64,000 nt of DNA from NCBI RefSeq assembly GCF_000165425.1, contig NW_001799211.1, positions 62,001 through 126,000 of the forward strand, in the 5' to 3' direction. Origin of the DNA: Paramecium tetraurelia. Lineage: Eukaryota > Ciliophora > Oligohymenophorea > Peniculida > Parameciidae. A program made the translations under genes and the position numbers. This document shows positions 23,697-36,661 of the stretch, in pieces; within the stretch, counting starts at the first letter, position 1; every line of letters begins with the position of its first letter. Below the pieces are notes generated by a model. The model was given only the letters and a program-made list of their open reading frames with translations, did no database searches and was not told where the DNA came from.

Positions 23697-26600
23697 ATGT
23701 ATTTAATCATATTCTATATCATCACTGCACATGCTGAAATTTTATAAATTATTCCTAATTTGATTAACTATTAGTATCCGACTATGGAGTAAGAATGTGA
23801 AAATGTTGAACTTTAACAAAATACATATTTCTACCCAGATATTAATAAAGAAATAAATGGAATTTTTAAACAGGCTAATAGTTTTTAAGGATTAGTCAAT
23901 GATCAATGGAATTTAACATTCATTAATAAGATTTTTTAAATTTAGTTAGTACCTGATTCCTATAGTATTTTATCATCAGAATATTTGAATATTAAGAATA
24001 AGAAATATATATGTACTTTACATTAAAATTAAGAAAATTATAATTACTAAGTTAGTTGTAAATAAGCAAAACCACAGAAATATATTGATAATCAACCTCA
24101 ATTTAGTGAGGTATTTGAGTATTCATTTTCAATACAACACGAGGAAGGACTTCATTGTAGCAACTTTAAATTTTAAGAAGATTAAATATACATTTTTTGC
24201 TTCATAAATGATCAAATGATAATAAATACTTTTGATTTAACGGGCTATAAATAATCATATAATTTTACTATCTCAACTAAATAATGTAGTAGCAAATTTA
24301 ATATTCTACAAGAGCCAATCATCATAGTAACCTTTTATTTGTGTGATGAATGGGAAATTTTAATTTTTGATAAACATTTAAACTATTTAAAAAGGATCAC
24401 CAATAAAGAAGTAAATAAAGAGGGAGAAATAGATTCTTATGGGCAGTTATAAAATTTCCATACTTGTTATAATACGTTGTATTTGATTTTTAGTCAAGTA
24501 TACTTCTTAATAGAGTGTTCAACTTTTTTAGTCCCTAGATTTTCATTTAAATCTTTAGCTCAATAAAACGCAATTACATAATTATAGTTACTTATGATTC
24601 TAAGTTGTTCCCAATATGATTTTTTTGTTCCTCGACAAAATATTATTGAATTAATCCCTAAAGTAAGAATCTAAGATATAAAAAAAGTGGCAGCCTTCGA
24701 CTCCTAAATTTTTTTTATTTAATATTCAGACCATCTCCTAGCTATTGCATCAAGAGAAATAAATTAAGTTATTAATATTAAGGTCAAATAAATATTTGCA
24801 GTCTACAGAGACGATAATATCTTTTGGATTGTAGATGATACAAATTAAGTCCATGGATTTGAAATAAATCTATTTTAGAAGTATATGCTATACTAATAAC
24901 AGGGATAATATTTAGGAATTTATAAGGTTGATAATTATAATGTTTAATTAATAAAATGCTTTATTATCTTTGAACATCATGATGAAAATGATTAATTAAA
25001 AGTAAAAATGTAGAATCTAAAGAAATAAAATCATTTGATTTAAATACAAAATAATTATAATGATGTTTAGATTGACAGGTTCAAATTCAATTTAATTAGA
25101 AATATAAATTTTTAACTATACTTTCCAAACTCATTTTCAGTATAGAAGGAATCTACTGAAAACTATATATCAAGCTAACTAAAAAAGTTAAAAGTTACTG
25201 GTTAATTCTTTTTATTTAAAATTAAATCACAAATTTATTTACTGTTTAATAAAAAAGACAATCTTGTAGTCACATATAATCTTAACTCTTCAGGCTTTAG
25301 TAGTTATAGTATTAAAATGGATTTAAATTTAATAAAAACTTATTATGAAGTAATGGACGCCAAGTTTGCTTTAGTGCACGAAACCTATGGGAAGATATAC
25401 CTGTTTAAATCATCATAATGGAGAGAAAATACGTTAAGTTGTGAAATTCATGAATTCAAAGAGTAGATAAGAATTTCATTTTAAAATCGAAATTTAATTT
25501 CCTTATAATTAGCAAATTCCTCAGAAACACTTTTTGAAGATTATAATCTAAATTAATTCGTAAGTTAACCAATTCATCGTTTTAATATTGATGAAACAAA
25601 CATTTTCAAGGAACATCTATAAGGTGCTACAAAAGTTCTGAATCTTTAAAATTTTTATATTTTCTAAAAGGAATCGCATTTATTAATAGAATTAGGAACT
25701 ACTGATACTTTAGGTATTATAATTTAGTTAAGTAATAGTAATCCAATAAAAATTGTTGTTATTAGGGGGACAGTTGAAAAGAAAAATTCCTCCAAAACTA
25801 ATTTTGCTAGTAATGAATAAAGAAATGACCGCCATCCATAAGTATTTGATTGCTAGCCAAAAATTTTAAAAACTTTCAACATTTAACTTTTTAGATTATA
25901 TACCAATTTAACCATTATACTATTAGATTTTGGGAAACATTTTTATAATAGTAACCCAAAAATAGGGTAAGGATTTATTTCATATTTTATTATTTAATCT
26001 TGATTAGCAGAGCAATCTTGAATACTATGATATAATATCAACACCTTATTAATATTTTTATGCTTTTTCTGGCATCCTTTATTATTACGATCATAATCAA
26101 GAAATAGCATATTATAACTTTTAGTATATCACCTTATTTTTTGATCTAAAATAAATCAATTCAATCACATACTAAGAATAATTATAATTAGATATATATG
26201 ACAAATCTGAAAAAGATAATAAAGTTTATAGTGATTAATTAAACATATAAGTACTCAATTTTCAATTCAATTTATAACTTATCAATTAAAGCAATCCCCA
26301 AATTATCATGGAAAATAATTAAGCTTTCCTAAATCCAAATAAATTTGTATAAGGATCATTTTTTAATTTCAAATTGAAAAATACAACCTATTTTACCTTA
26401 TAAAATCCTTTTAAACTTGCTGGTAAAAAATAATGTCTTTATTTCTTAAATAATTTATGTCTAAATGAAGGAAATCCATTTTTTATAGTTTAAGATTTAA
26501 CAAAAGATTATGAGAGCAATTTATCGTTACCATTTAGCATCTTGAAGCATGATATGAGAACAGTTAATGCTGTTGGTGAGGGAATATTAATAATAAATTA

Positions 26601-27594
26601 AACTGATAAAAACCACTTAGAAATAATTTATATAAATAACGGCAGTGAATAGGTTATTTTAATAGAAGGAGTATTCTTAGCATCCACATTATAAAACTAA
26701 ATATTACAGGTCTAATTTCTTAATTTTTCCAATTTTTATTTTATCAATGATTAAATTACTTTTATATCCTCTATTTAAAATATTGATGATGATTAAACAG
26801 TTTTTTTATATCGTTCAATCGATAGTGATAAATTTTGTTAAATTCTATTTGGAAAATATTAAGTAAAAATAGGTTGTTATTAAATAAATTCAGAAGGTTT
26901 AATTCATAATTACTAAAATTATACAATACCTACTATAGACATCTACAATAAAATTGAATTAAGTCATTATCTCCCAAAGTTTAATTAATCTATTTAATTT
27001 AGCATTTTAAATTTATCTTAGACTTTAGAAGAAGAACTAGATATAAAAATAGTTATTAATTACAAAACGGCTTTATTATTTTATTTGTAGATAATTCTAA
27101 AACAAAAAGAAACTAATATTAAATTAAATAATATTATTAGACCTTCTAATTTCAATATTCTTTGTTAATACTTTCTTATACAAAATAAATTTTTGCACAA
27201 TTGTATCCACTTTTAATTAATTTTATATGACCTCTAAAGTGGATTTTAACAATTAAATCCAATCGGCACTTTAATTTTAGAGAATGAAACATTTTCTTAG
27301 TTAAATAATACTCACATAGCTGTATACAATAAAATGGATAAATTTGTAACAATATATAGAATTGATCAATGGACATTAGTTAAAAATGATAACATTAATA
27401 TAGAAGGAGAAGAAAGTGTTACATTTCTAGTATCGAGCGAGGTAGCTGACTTAGAATTTAGAGTAAATGTTGTGAATAAAAAAGAAAGAGAGGATGAATA
27501 TCATTATAGACTTATTCCAATTGGAATTCTTGTTATCAACAATTTTTCTATTCTACTCTTCATAACTATATGTAAAAAACAAAAGAAAAGATGA
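23697..27594 (+). CDS. giant type I membrane protein, 1,289 aa, unknown function
   Basis: ATG 23697 to TGA 27592-27594 with a single 28-nt intron (GTAATCC...ATTAG, about 25740) gives exactly 1,290 codons. A signal peptide (MYLIIFYIITAHA) is followed by about 1,240 residues rich in Asn, Ile, Phe, Tyr and Gln in alternating strand-like patterns, then one membrane helix (residues about 1260-1280, IGILVINNFSILLFITI) and a short basic tail (KKQKKR). There is no cysteine-repeat pattern of surface antigens and no recognised domain. It is probably a cell-surface or endomembrane glycoprotein with repeated beta-sandwich modules; that is inference. Confidence 0.8.
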
Positions 27595-27687
27595 ATTATT
27601 CATTAATTAAATAAATACCTTAAAATATAAATTATACTTAAAATTATATTATTTAATTTATATAAATAATTCATTTACATCTGAATA

Positions 27688-28659
27688 ATGAATGCCAAAG
27701 AGGTAATCCCAAGAAATGGTTAAGTGTTTTCAGAAAAGCCACAATTTTCAGAAGTGTTATGCAAACCAAAAATAATGCCAATAAAGTCATTCACACTTCT
27801 TAAATTAGAATAGCTGGAATAATAAGTAAATGAACAAAATAAATGAGTATGATTTTTTTCAGATATTAAGAAATCTAAATAATTAAGATTATTTAAAGAA
27901 CTATTATGGTTTTATATAATTATAGAATATGCAATTCTAAGTTATTTATTATATTAAATTTGATGTTACCCAAAGGGAACCTTGAAAATAAAATTCAGTA
28001 GCTTAGTTAAGAAAATGTTGAATTGAAATAGACATTAGCTGATCTGAAGTATTGTAATAAAGAATATACTTTAGATTTGAATATGAGAAATAGGTTCTAT
28101 TGTGCAAGGTAGCATAAGATTAGAAAAACGAGTATGATAGACTCTTCCAATAAAATCAGTTATTGAATCAAGAGCAAAAACAATTGTAGGATGAGATATA
28201 GCATTTGAAGAATTAGATAAAGAAGCTCGAGTATGTAATTACACAACTTAATAGAGTTAATGCATAACAGTTATAGAATCATTATCAATTGATGGAGGCG
28301 AATTCAATAAACATTTAATAGCGTAACCAAGAGTTGGAGAGAGAATTAGAAACTTTTAAATAAAAAGCATTATTTATAATACAAGTAAATCGTTTATCAA
28401 TTAAAAGGCGAAAACTATAATTGATAATAATAAACAATACTGCTAGTTAACTTTGGAATGGGAAAAGGACATATAAAATCTGCAATTATCGTATAGATAA
28501 GAGAATGATAGTTTGATATTTGATGGTTATGGGGAAAGTGGGAATAAAAAAGTAATTTATCAATAGATCCATAATTTTGCGAAGAAAGGTCTCATACAAA
28601 ATTAGAAGCCATTGATATCCTTGAAACAATCGCAAATGAAAATGACTTTTGAAGTTTGA
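27688..28659 (+). CDS. coiled-coil protein, several introns
   Basis: ATG 27688 (MNAKEVIPRNG) to TGA 28657-28659. At least four tiny introns are needed; those of 32 nt (GTAGCA...GATAG, about 28107) and 23 nt (GTAAAT...AAAAG, about 28384) are clear, while the junctions near 27835 and 27930 are not. The centre is a Gln/Leu coiled coil (LEYVITQLNRVNAQQLQNHY); the C-terminus is more globular and ends KMTFEV. The family is unknown. Confidence 0.65.
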
Positions 28660-28694
28660 AATTTTATAAATCAAATTAAATTATTTAATTCTGG

Positions 28695-31600
28695 ATGAAT
28701 AGAGTAATAACATTTGGGTTTGCCACATATGAATCATTGGTTTAAAAATTGAATAGTGTAGAGAATGCGAGTAGTCTCTTCCGATTGTATGAAGAAAACA
28801 AAGAATCATTTAAACACGAACATGTAGTGTTATCTTTGAGAGTGCTGGGCAGATTTAGCCGTTAGATTCAATCAGACAATAACATCTCTGAAATTACAAG
28901 CAAATTGAATGATATGGTTGGTCAATTGTCAGAATATGGTATTTAATCACTTAAATTCAGATGTTGTGGATGTATTATTTTGGCTAAGAAAATTCAGATC
29001 AAATAGAATACCAACGAACATCACCAATCAAACCCAAAACTAGTTATTTTAGCGAGTTTAATAGATGACTGACAATTAAATGTTTTCATTTAGAAACATG
29101 TGCAACATTTACTTTGATTTATCAACTCTAAACCATTATAATGAGACTCTTGTTAAATCTATATCAGAACAAATGTTAAAATCTAAATAACTGTCTCCAT
29201 TCCTCATAACCCAATTGCTGAGCACTGTAACCATCAAAATAAATCATTGCAATCTCTCTAAATACGATTAAGTAATCCTCACCAATTCCATCAAACTATT
29301 AGATGATCTATTAGACAGCTTTGATATTGAATAAGTATTCAAAATAATTAATATCATTTAGAAATCCCTGTTATTTAAGGTTTGTGCTGAAGTACAATTT
29401 TAAAACCTTCCTCCTAAATTCTATTTGCCAATCTAAGTCAAAAAGATCAAGGATTAATTATTAGAGAAAGCGGTATAGCTCCCAGAAGAGTCGGTTATCA
29501 ATATTTTCAGGGCCTATGACTATCTTCCAAGATAATTCGAAGTCGATCTCCTAAGGGAATTAAAAGATAAGATTTTGACTACTTTGGAATTGAACCCATC
29601 CAATTTATCTAATAGATTCTTGATTTAGATTGCAGAGAGAATGATTAAGATGACCAATCAGAGAATACCTTAAGATGCAATCAAAAAAGTACTAATTGAA
29701 GTGTGTAGCAGAATTTCGAATAAGACTATCGATGCTTCATCAATGAGTTCATTGATAATGGCTTTAATGGAATACAAGAAAGTAGATGAAGTACTCAAAA
29801 CCCTTTAAAACGTCGAAGATAAAAACATTAAAGTTTTGAATTACTTATTTATTAATGGGATTAACTTGAAGGAACATGTGGACAAATTTATGCAAAATTA
29901 TGAATCTAAAAAGATCCCTTTCAATTTGGCAGTCTATTATACTGTGTATGCTAATAGAGATGCAAAGGAACACTTGCTAACCCTCATTACAGTAATCAGA
30001 GAGTAAATCGAAAATTATCCACTGTAAGCCTTAAAGACACTGAAAGACAACGAACTCAATTTTGAAATCAAATATCAACTTCAAGAGGAAGCCTATATGA
30101 AATTGGTGGAATGTGTATAAACACAAAAATTTGATTTCCTTAGAGTTTGCAGTGAATTAATTAATTGTTGTTGCAATGCTAAGTGTAGAGAGGCTCTCAT
30201 TAATCTATATGATGAAATATTTTATCTGGTGAATATTAGATAGATCATGTAAAGACTAGTTTAAGAAGGGGATTCATTTGATTCTGAATCGCTTTCCGTC
30301 CTTATTTATATTTTTTAAAAGGATCCAAAAAGTATCCCAATTTAAAAATTTGTTGATTATCTGACACTTAACTCACACAAATTAAGAGAACTCATCAAAA
30401 GCGATCAAATCTAAAATGTCACAAAATTATTGGTTAGTGCCTATTATACATAACCGGAATAAAAACAATATTCAATTGTCAACTTTGCAAATAGATTTGA
30501 GATTGCAGGATATCATAGTAAATTTGTTACTGCTGCAATCAGGAAGATTTCAGAATAATTCAAAAGGAATAATCCTTATTCTCCATTTCCAGACCCTATG
30601 TTTGTTTATTTACTTATCGATCATAATATATTGAATCCTGAAGAGGCTGCTATTCAATTAAACAATGAAAATTTTCATCATTAAATGAAAGTTCAATTAT
30701 GTGGTATTGCATTGTCAGCCGAAAGGGCTCCTTAGAATGTGTAAGAGTTAGGAGATAAAATTAAAGAGGATTGCTTCAAGGCTTTGGAGAAGGAAGTCAA
30801 ATATTAAACAGTATTGGAATTGATCACCTTAGGTAATTTATCACCTTAGGAATTGCTTAGTATCTGTACTACTCTATAAACACTTTTGCCTTACTTGTCA
30901 ACTAAATAATATTTTGATCTAATCATGTTTGCCAAAGACCATTTCATTTTAAGGGAGTTGTCATTATACTTCGGGGAATTTTCTAGAAAACTAGGTATCA
31001 ATCGAATCATAAGAGTTGCCGATAAATTTGCAAGATTCTAAATCTATTCTAGATCAGCCTTCAATGTTCTCCTTGAAACTTATGGATATTCATTTTATTC
31101 GGTTTACAATGAATAAAGAATATAGATTTTAGAAATCTTCTCCTTAGCCAAAATCAAATAAGCTGATCTATTCAAAAGAACCCTAGAATTGATCAAATAG
31201 CGACCTTCAGCATATAAAAACTTTTATTTTGAAATTATTGATAGTGCCAACATTCTAGGATTTGTTGAGTCAGAATTCGTTGATCTCATTAATTCAATAA
31301 TAGATAAAACACAATTGTCAAGAGTTACTGCACTCAAATTGATGTAATATTATGTCCTAGCAGATCAACCTATTGAAGAGATCGAAAAGATTGCAGAAAA
31401 TATAGTTGAACCTAAATATAGAGACTCTTTTAAGAGTGCTATGGTCTATGAATTAATGCTCAGGAAATATCCAAACTCACCTGCTACCAGATTGAACGAG
31501 AACTTCCTCAGTGATGAGATATTCTCAAAGGCAAGGTTCTAAATTGCCTATGCCAATCAAATTCCTTCTTTTTAATTTTAATACTGTGTCCAATTTCTAA

Positions 31601-32077
31601 ATTTATTAGGTATTCAATTCGAAAGTAATAAGAGAATTGATGGTATTAATGTTCAATTGTACTTGCCTTCAATGTAATTATCCTATACTATAAATTAAGT
31701 GAATCATCTCTCTTTATAGCTAGTTAAAGTTCATTATGCTTCGATTATTAAGAATTGAATGGATTCGGACTCTTGTAAGTAAAATTGATGTAAACCCTCA
31801 CAAAATAGGTTATTGTCCTTAATTTTAAATAATTCATCTTATTTCAATCCGATGAAGAAAGAATAACTTATTTGAAGGATTTAGGTATTTCACTCCCATT
31901 CATTATTAAGGCTTGCCAATCACAGTTGATCTAGCCACAGTTGATTACAGTACTCTAGAATTACATTGTAATATTGAATAGGATAGACTTCCACACCAAT
32001 TATCCAAACAACATCAAAGAAGGTAGTTTGGAGTATAGAATTATCTTCAAGATTTTTAACAACTTGATAAGGAATGA
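28695..32077 (+). CDS. long helical-repeat protein with C-terminal RAP-like domain
   Basis: ATG 28695 (MNRVITFGFATYESLVQKL, basic and amphipathic, consistent with mitochondrial import). After a 22-nt intron near 28940 the frame is open for about 900 residues of short paired helices. The C-terminus carries INVQLYLPSMQLSYTI followed, after introns, by LKFIMLRLLRIEW and VIVLNFKQF...SDEERITYL, the order seen in RAP domains (aliphatic strand, LK-R-L-GW, EER..YL). It ends at TGA 32075-32077 after a 26-nt intron. RAP proteins act in organellar RNA maturation or mitoribosome assembly. One intron border near 31700 is unresolved, so the RAP call is a pattern match, not proof. Confidence 0.7.
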
Positions 32078-32250
32078 AAGTATCACAGTTTAAAATTATA
32101 AAAATCATATTAATTTAGTCTCCCTTTATTTTCATTGTACAATCACAATCCTAATTATTGGTGTTATTGCCATGTCTACTGGCTTACCAGTTGGACATAT
32201 CATGAAAATTAGCATAATTCGCTTTAAATTATATATTTTGCATTTATAAA

Positions 32251-32679
32251 TCATGAAAATTTGATATCGTACTTTCTTTATAGCACTTATTATCCAATAT
32301 GATCATCCAATTGAGTCAACCGCTATTGTAGTTTGTATATTTCTTTTTCCAAATCTAAATTATCATTCCTGATATTTTCCAATTATACGATCTGATCCTC
32401 CATCTCATGATTATATTCCACAACCTGTCTTTAGAGCATCTATTTGAGTTCAAGAATTTGAGGTTCAATTTCATTTTGAATGTCCTGACTTTATGAATTA
32501 ATTAATTGATTCATATGGGAAAGATCATCCTACAGCAATTCACTTTCTTATTTATAGATTCCTGTCAACTCCTTCATTTTTAGAATGTATAGCGAATTTG
32601 AATGAGCAGAATCAAAACAGGTCAATGTATTGATTGGTCTAAGAGTTTCTCGTTTTGTAAAAACATCATTCTATTTCAT
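32251..32679 (-). CDS. coiled-coil protein, 142 aa
   Basis: A single exon, minus, ATG 32679 to TGA 32251, exactly 143 codons. The N-terminal 30 residues are polar (MKQNDVFTKRETLRP); the rest is a Glu/Gln/Leu coiled coil (EIEPQILELKQMLQRQVVE). The family is unknown. It lies 72 bp downstream of the bZIP gene on the same strand and converges with the RAP-like gene. Confidence 0.72.
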
Positions 32680-32751
32680 AGATATAAAATAAGTTATATA
32701 ATATAATTCATTAACAAACTAAATAGTTTATAAAAAATGAGTTAAATAAAA

Positions 32752-34286
32752 TCAACATTCAGAGGAAGCAAATTCACCATCTGCATCTGATATGATTTTT
32801 GTGAGAGGCTCTATGAAGGTTGAAGCCAGCTTTGATACTACGGATGTTAGAACACATTTATAAGTAATTGTCTAAGATTCTCATTCTCATTCTGCACTAC
32901 TCTAACCTTTTTTCTTAATTCTTCAAAAGCATCTTGCAACGGTCCTATTTTTTCAAGAGCCTCTCTCTTTTTCCTTTGAGCTTCATTGGCAGAATTTCTA
33001 TTCCTTCTGATGCATTGGCACTTCTTGCAATTGCAATTTTCCTCTCCATTGTATACACATTTATTTTTTAGCCTCTCAATCATCTTTAAATAATAATTGG
33101 AACTGTTTTTGACTGGTTCTGCTTCTTGTTTCCCATTTACTTAGACCATATCGATCATTTGATTCTCCAATTGCAATAGCTTAGGCAATATGTATAAGAT
33201 AGAACTATTCAATTAATTATGTATTTTTTTGGTTTTTATTATAAATTCTGACAAATCGATTGCTGAGTTGCTATCATCAAAAAATATAGAGGTCGCTTTT
33301 TTCAAGAAATCTTAGGTTGTTGCTTTGAAACTACCCATAATCATAAGATACTAAATTAAATAACAGTTCGTACTTCTTAAAAGATTGTGTCGTTATGTAA
33401 CTGGGCTGTTTCTTTTACAGTATTTTCAACTATGTTAAAGATTAGATTTGGTTTCTTAAAGAAACTATTCAGCAGGAGTGTGTAATGATTAAATTAAACA
33501 AAAAACTAATCTGTCGTTAACTGCTATTACTGTTAGCTCAATATTTTATATATGAATGTGCACCAAACATCTTCTGACTTTTTAACCACCAATTGATGCA
33601 ATTGATAGAAGCTCAGCTATTAACTCACTTATTTGTGTGATGAGATCTGATATTGATATAGAGAATTATAAAAAATATCGCAAAAGTCATCTCTGAATAA
33701 TAAGAATTGATAAAGATATTTCATATTGACACATCTTCTATCCTAGATTTAATCTTATGATAGCATTAAAATGTACCTTTATCAAATTAAACAAGGGATG
33801 ATCTCAACAGGAGAGAGAGAGTTTTGAACAATGAATTGCTCATAGTTATGTTCATTGGTTAATTTAAAAATTAGGATTTTAGAATTCCAATATAATTTCC
33901 TTCACATTTTATTGAATCCAACCCATGAATAATCAAATTGCCCAATACATTGAGGAAATAAGGTAGATGATGATCGATTTAATTCCTAATGATCACTGTT
34001 TCTCGTCTCAGCACTAATTGTTAGTAAAATTATGTTATTCTGTTTTGAATGTCAATCAAGGGCCAACTTTATCTAATTTAATTACTAAAACATCTTACTT
34101 ATCACCAGCGTATAAACCAGGCTGCGAAACAAATGAGAGTAATTACTGCTATTTGCTAATCTAAACATGGTTTTTAAATTAATTTACTTCTTGATTTTAT
34201 CTTTGTACCTATTCCTCCTATTTGATTTTCTCTAATTCTTATTGCTTGAGTATGGCTTGGAAATAGAGTTATTGTATAGAATTCAT
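32752..34286 (-). CDS. bZIP-type transcription factor with upstream cysteine cluster
   Basis: Minus from ATG 34286 (MNSIQQLYFQAILKQ) to TGA 32752. Near the C-terminus a cysteine cluster, CVYNGEENCNCKKCQC, runs directly into a bZIP basic region, RRNRNSANEAQRKKREALEK (N-x7-R spacing), and a zipper (LRKKVRVVQNENENLRQLL). A 26-nt intron then leads to the end ISDADGEFASSEC. A 23-nt intron (GTACGA...TTTAG, about 33350) joins this part in frame to an upstream half containing GLYAGDKQDVLVIKLDKNN and MKYLYQFLLFRDDFCDIF. Two internal joins (about 33760 and 33920) are not resolved, so the protein is roughly 430-470 residues. The bZIP is clear; the cysteine cluster may bind metal. Confidence 0.75.
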
Positions 34287-35183
34287 TGTGTTTAAATAAA
34301 TTTTGAATCCAGATTCAGAAGAAAACTCACTTTTATTAAGGGAATCATGCGTATTATTAATATACATAGTTATTTACATTCAATTAAAAAATTGTCATTA
34401 ATTGAAACTCAATATCTCGTCATCTTTGATAATCGTGATATTCACATTCTAATAAATAATAAAATAATTGATGACTCAAGCAATGACGATATTATAATAT
34501 TAATTTTTTACAACTAAGGGTTATTATTAATATGAAAAATGAGTAGTTTAATTATCTAATATATACCCTTCGAATAACTACTTTATTTAGAATTTTTTAA
34601 GCTAAAGCAAAGGCCTTCTAAAATTATTCAATTCTAATCATCTGATCATATGAATACCACAATACAACAGAAGAAGGGCTAATTAATATTCTTTTGATAT
34701 CTTTGATTGTATGATATATTTGATTGTATGATATAATAAAAAAAATGCTACCGCGCTAAAAAATTTAAATTTCTCATAATTTTATATTAATATAGAAATA
34801 TATTACAATTATACATGTAATTATTAGAAAACAAAAAAAACGCAATATTATAATGCTTTATGTCGTAAGCTCAAAGTCAATTTAAAAAATTGATAAATTT
34901 TAAATAGAAAGGAAAAACTCCAGAATAATTGGGAACATAAAGTAATAGAAACATATGTTGGTTATTTTGATATTTTGAGAAAAGAGGACTGAAGGATGCA
35001 ATAAGGATATCGATTACAAAAAGGAGACAATGTTAGGAATTAGAAAGTATATTAAAAATATTATTACACTTTTTTCTCATCTACTGGTAATTTATTTTGT
35101 ATTACATCAAATGTTTTGAATTAACATTTTCTCATAAAAATAACAAAGACAAAATTTTAATTCACAAACTATATTGTTTTGTT
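34287..35183 (+). other. AT-rich spacer without a convincing gene
   Basis: No frame on either strand shows sustained protein-like composition, and all frames contain TGA at chance frequency. The stretch is more AT-rich than the flanks, with long A and T runs, and contains a 17-bp tandem duplication at 34702-34735. It separates two minus-strand genes and probably holds the promoter of the 34286 gene. Confidence 0.5.
34702..34735 (+). repeat. 17-bp direct tandem duplication
   Basis: TTTGATTGTATGATATA occurs twice back to back (34702-34718 and 34719-34735) with no mismatch. It is a recent local duplication in non-coding sequence. Confidence 0.9.
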
Positions 35184-35582
35184 TCAATGTACTTTTCTAA
35201 TGATGATTTCCGGTGATAAAATATTCATCCTTAATTATTTGTATAATTGCTTTTCGTAAAGTGTTTCAGTATTTTGACCAACTTTATTTAATCTCTTTTT
35301 TGGACGGTGCTTTCTATTCTGTTAAAATTGCTCCGAACGAACAATTTCCCTTGAGTAGACAACAGAATTTTGGAAAATTTGGTTTTCAGGAATTCCCGTG
35401 TGTTCTTTGACTTCTAATTCACCTAAATTATCAGATTATTCAGTTAATTCATTCGAAAGACAACAATAGGGTTTCTTGGGAATAGGTTCATCACCAACTG
35501 TGCGAATAGCTCCTTCCTATTCTGGAGAGTCAAAATCATTTGATTCTTTTACATTTTTTATTGATTTGCAAGATGATCCCAT
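35184..35582 (-). CDS. hypothetical protein with MGSSC N-terminus, 132 aa
   Basis: A single exon, minus, ATG 35582 to TGA 35184, exactly 133 codons. The first residues MGSSCKS fit N-myristoylation of Gly2 with palmitoylation of Cys5. The remainder is polar with acidic patches, a KPYCCLSNE motif, and a basic C-terminal region (RKHRPKKRLNK) that could help membrane binding. No catalytic domain. It is perhaps a small membrane-tethered adaptor; that is inference from the acylation motif. Confidence 0.65.
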
Positions 35583-35606
35583 ATTAATATTAGAATTAAT
35601 TTAATA

Positions 35607-36462
35607 ATGTCGTATTATGTGAGTAATTCCCCTCAAAAAGAGATAAAGCGATTCAATTATTAACTTATTAAACCTTAACAATGAAAAGCTCGAGATCTAA
35701 GGGATTTAGATCTTTTAAATATTTAAAATAAAATAAGGTAAATTTACAAATTTTATTTAGATGACTAATATTTTATTTTATACTAATTTATTTGATTAAT
35801 TAAAAACTTTCGGTTCTTTTAGAATTTAAGTAATTCATACAGATGATATTAAAAAATATGACAATATATATTCCATAAAAGTAATCTTATTATGGTCTTA
35901 AAGTCATATCATTATTGCTACTAAAATTGCTAAATTTTCTTTTATCTTAAATCAATTAAAAGCCATTATTAATAAGACATACACATGTTACAGTTTATTC
36001 TCAAAAATCGCCTAAGAATAATAACTGGATCAATGAACTTCATCTATATAAACCGATAGCAATGCGGGTAAAAATAGTTTAATACCCCAATTTCCAAGCA
36101 ACCTTTTAAATTAAGACTATCTTATCGCAAGAAGATCCTTTGAATGAATTATTATAGATAAAGTATAAAATACTGAATTTCTATAAATAGAAATTAAATA
36201 AAGAAAGTTTAAACAGTAAGTTCCATAATCCAAATTTGTTATAACATATAATCAGAATATATTGTAATGAAAAAGATACATTTGGATCAATAAAATTGAA
36301 GTAATTTACCTTGTGATATTCAAGTCCTATTGCTAATAAATCTATTATACTTTTTTCCATAAGAATACAGATGTTATGAATTCAGTAAATATCCTATTGT
36401 CTAAATCACTACCTAGTGATACCAGTGCAAAAAAATAAGGAGAAAACCTAGATGAGAAATGA
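35607..36462 (+). CDS. multi-exon hypothetical gene, structure unresolved
   Basis: From ATG 35607 (MSYYV) to TGA 36460-36462 stretches of protein-like frame alternate between frames: LLNLNNEKLEIQG (about 35700), WINELHLYKPIAMR (about 36040), LSQEDPLNELLQIKYK (about 36140) and DVMNSVNILLSKSLPSD (about 36380). Canonical tiny introns are present (GTGAGT...AAAAG at about 35630, GTAAAT...TTTAG at about 35738, GTAATC...AAAG at about 35881), but the remaining joins do not close. It is a real gene with more introns than I can place, or a decaying one. Confidence 0.45.
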
Positions 36463-36661
36463 ATGGTTTTTCTAGTTGCAAATGTAACAATTACCAAAAT
36501 AAAATTGAATAAAAAGACTTCAAAAAAATTATAAATAATAAATTAATATTATATTGAAATTCTTTAAATTTTTTATTAATTTATTTAATTAATGAAAGAT
36601 TTACATTCTAAATTAAAGGTTGTTTTATAAAATGCAGATATACAAATAGTAATCATGAATC

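Noticed and set aside
33932-34189. Plus ORF starting MNNQIAQYIEEIR
   Set aside because: It overlaps better minus-strand exons of the cysteine-cluster bZIP gene, and the plus strand upstream cannot be joined into a consistent gene.
35184-36462. Treating the whole 35.2-36.5 kb stretch as one gene
   Set aside because: The acylated small protein and the plus-strand fragments lie on opposite strands with separate starts.
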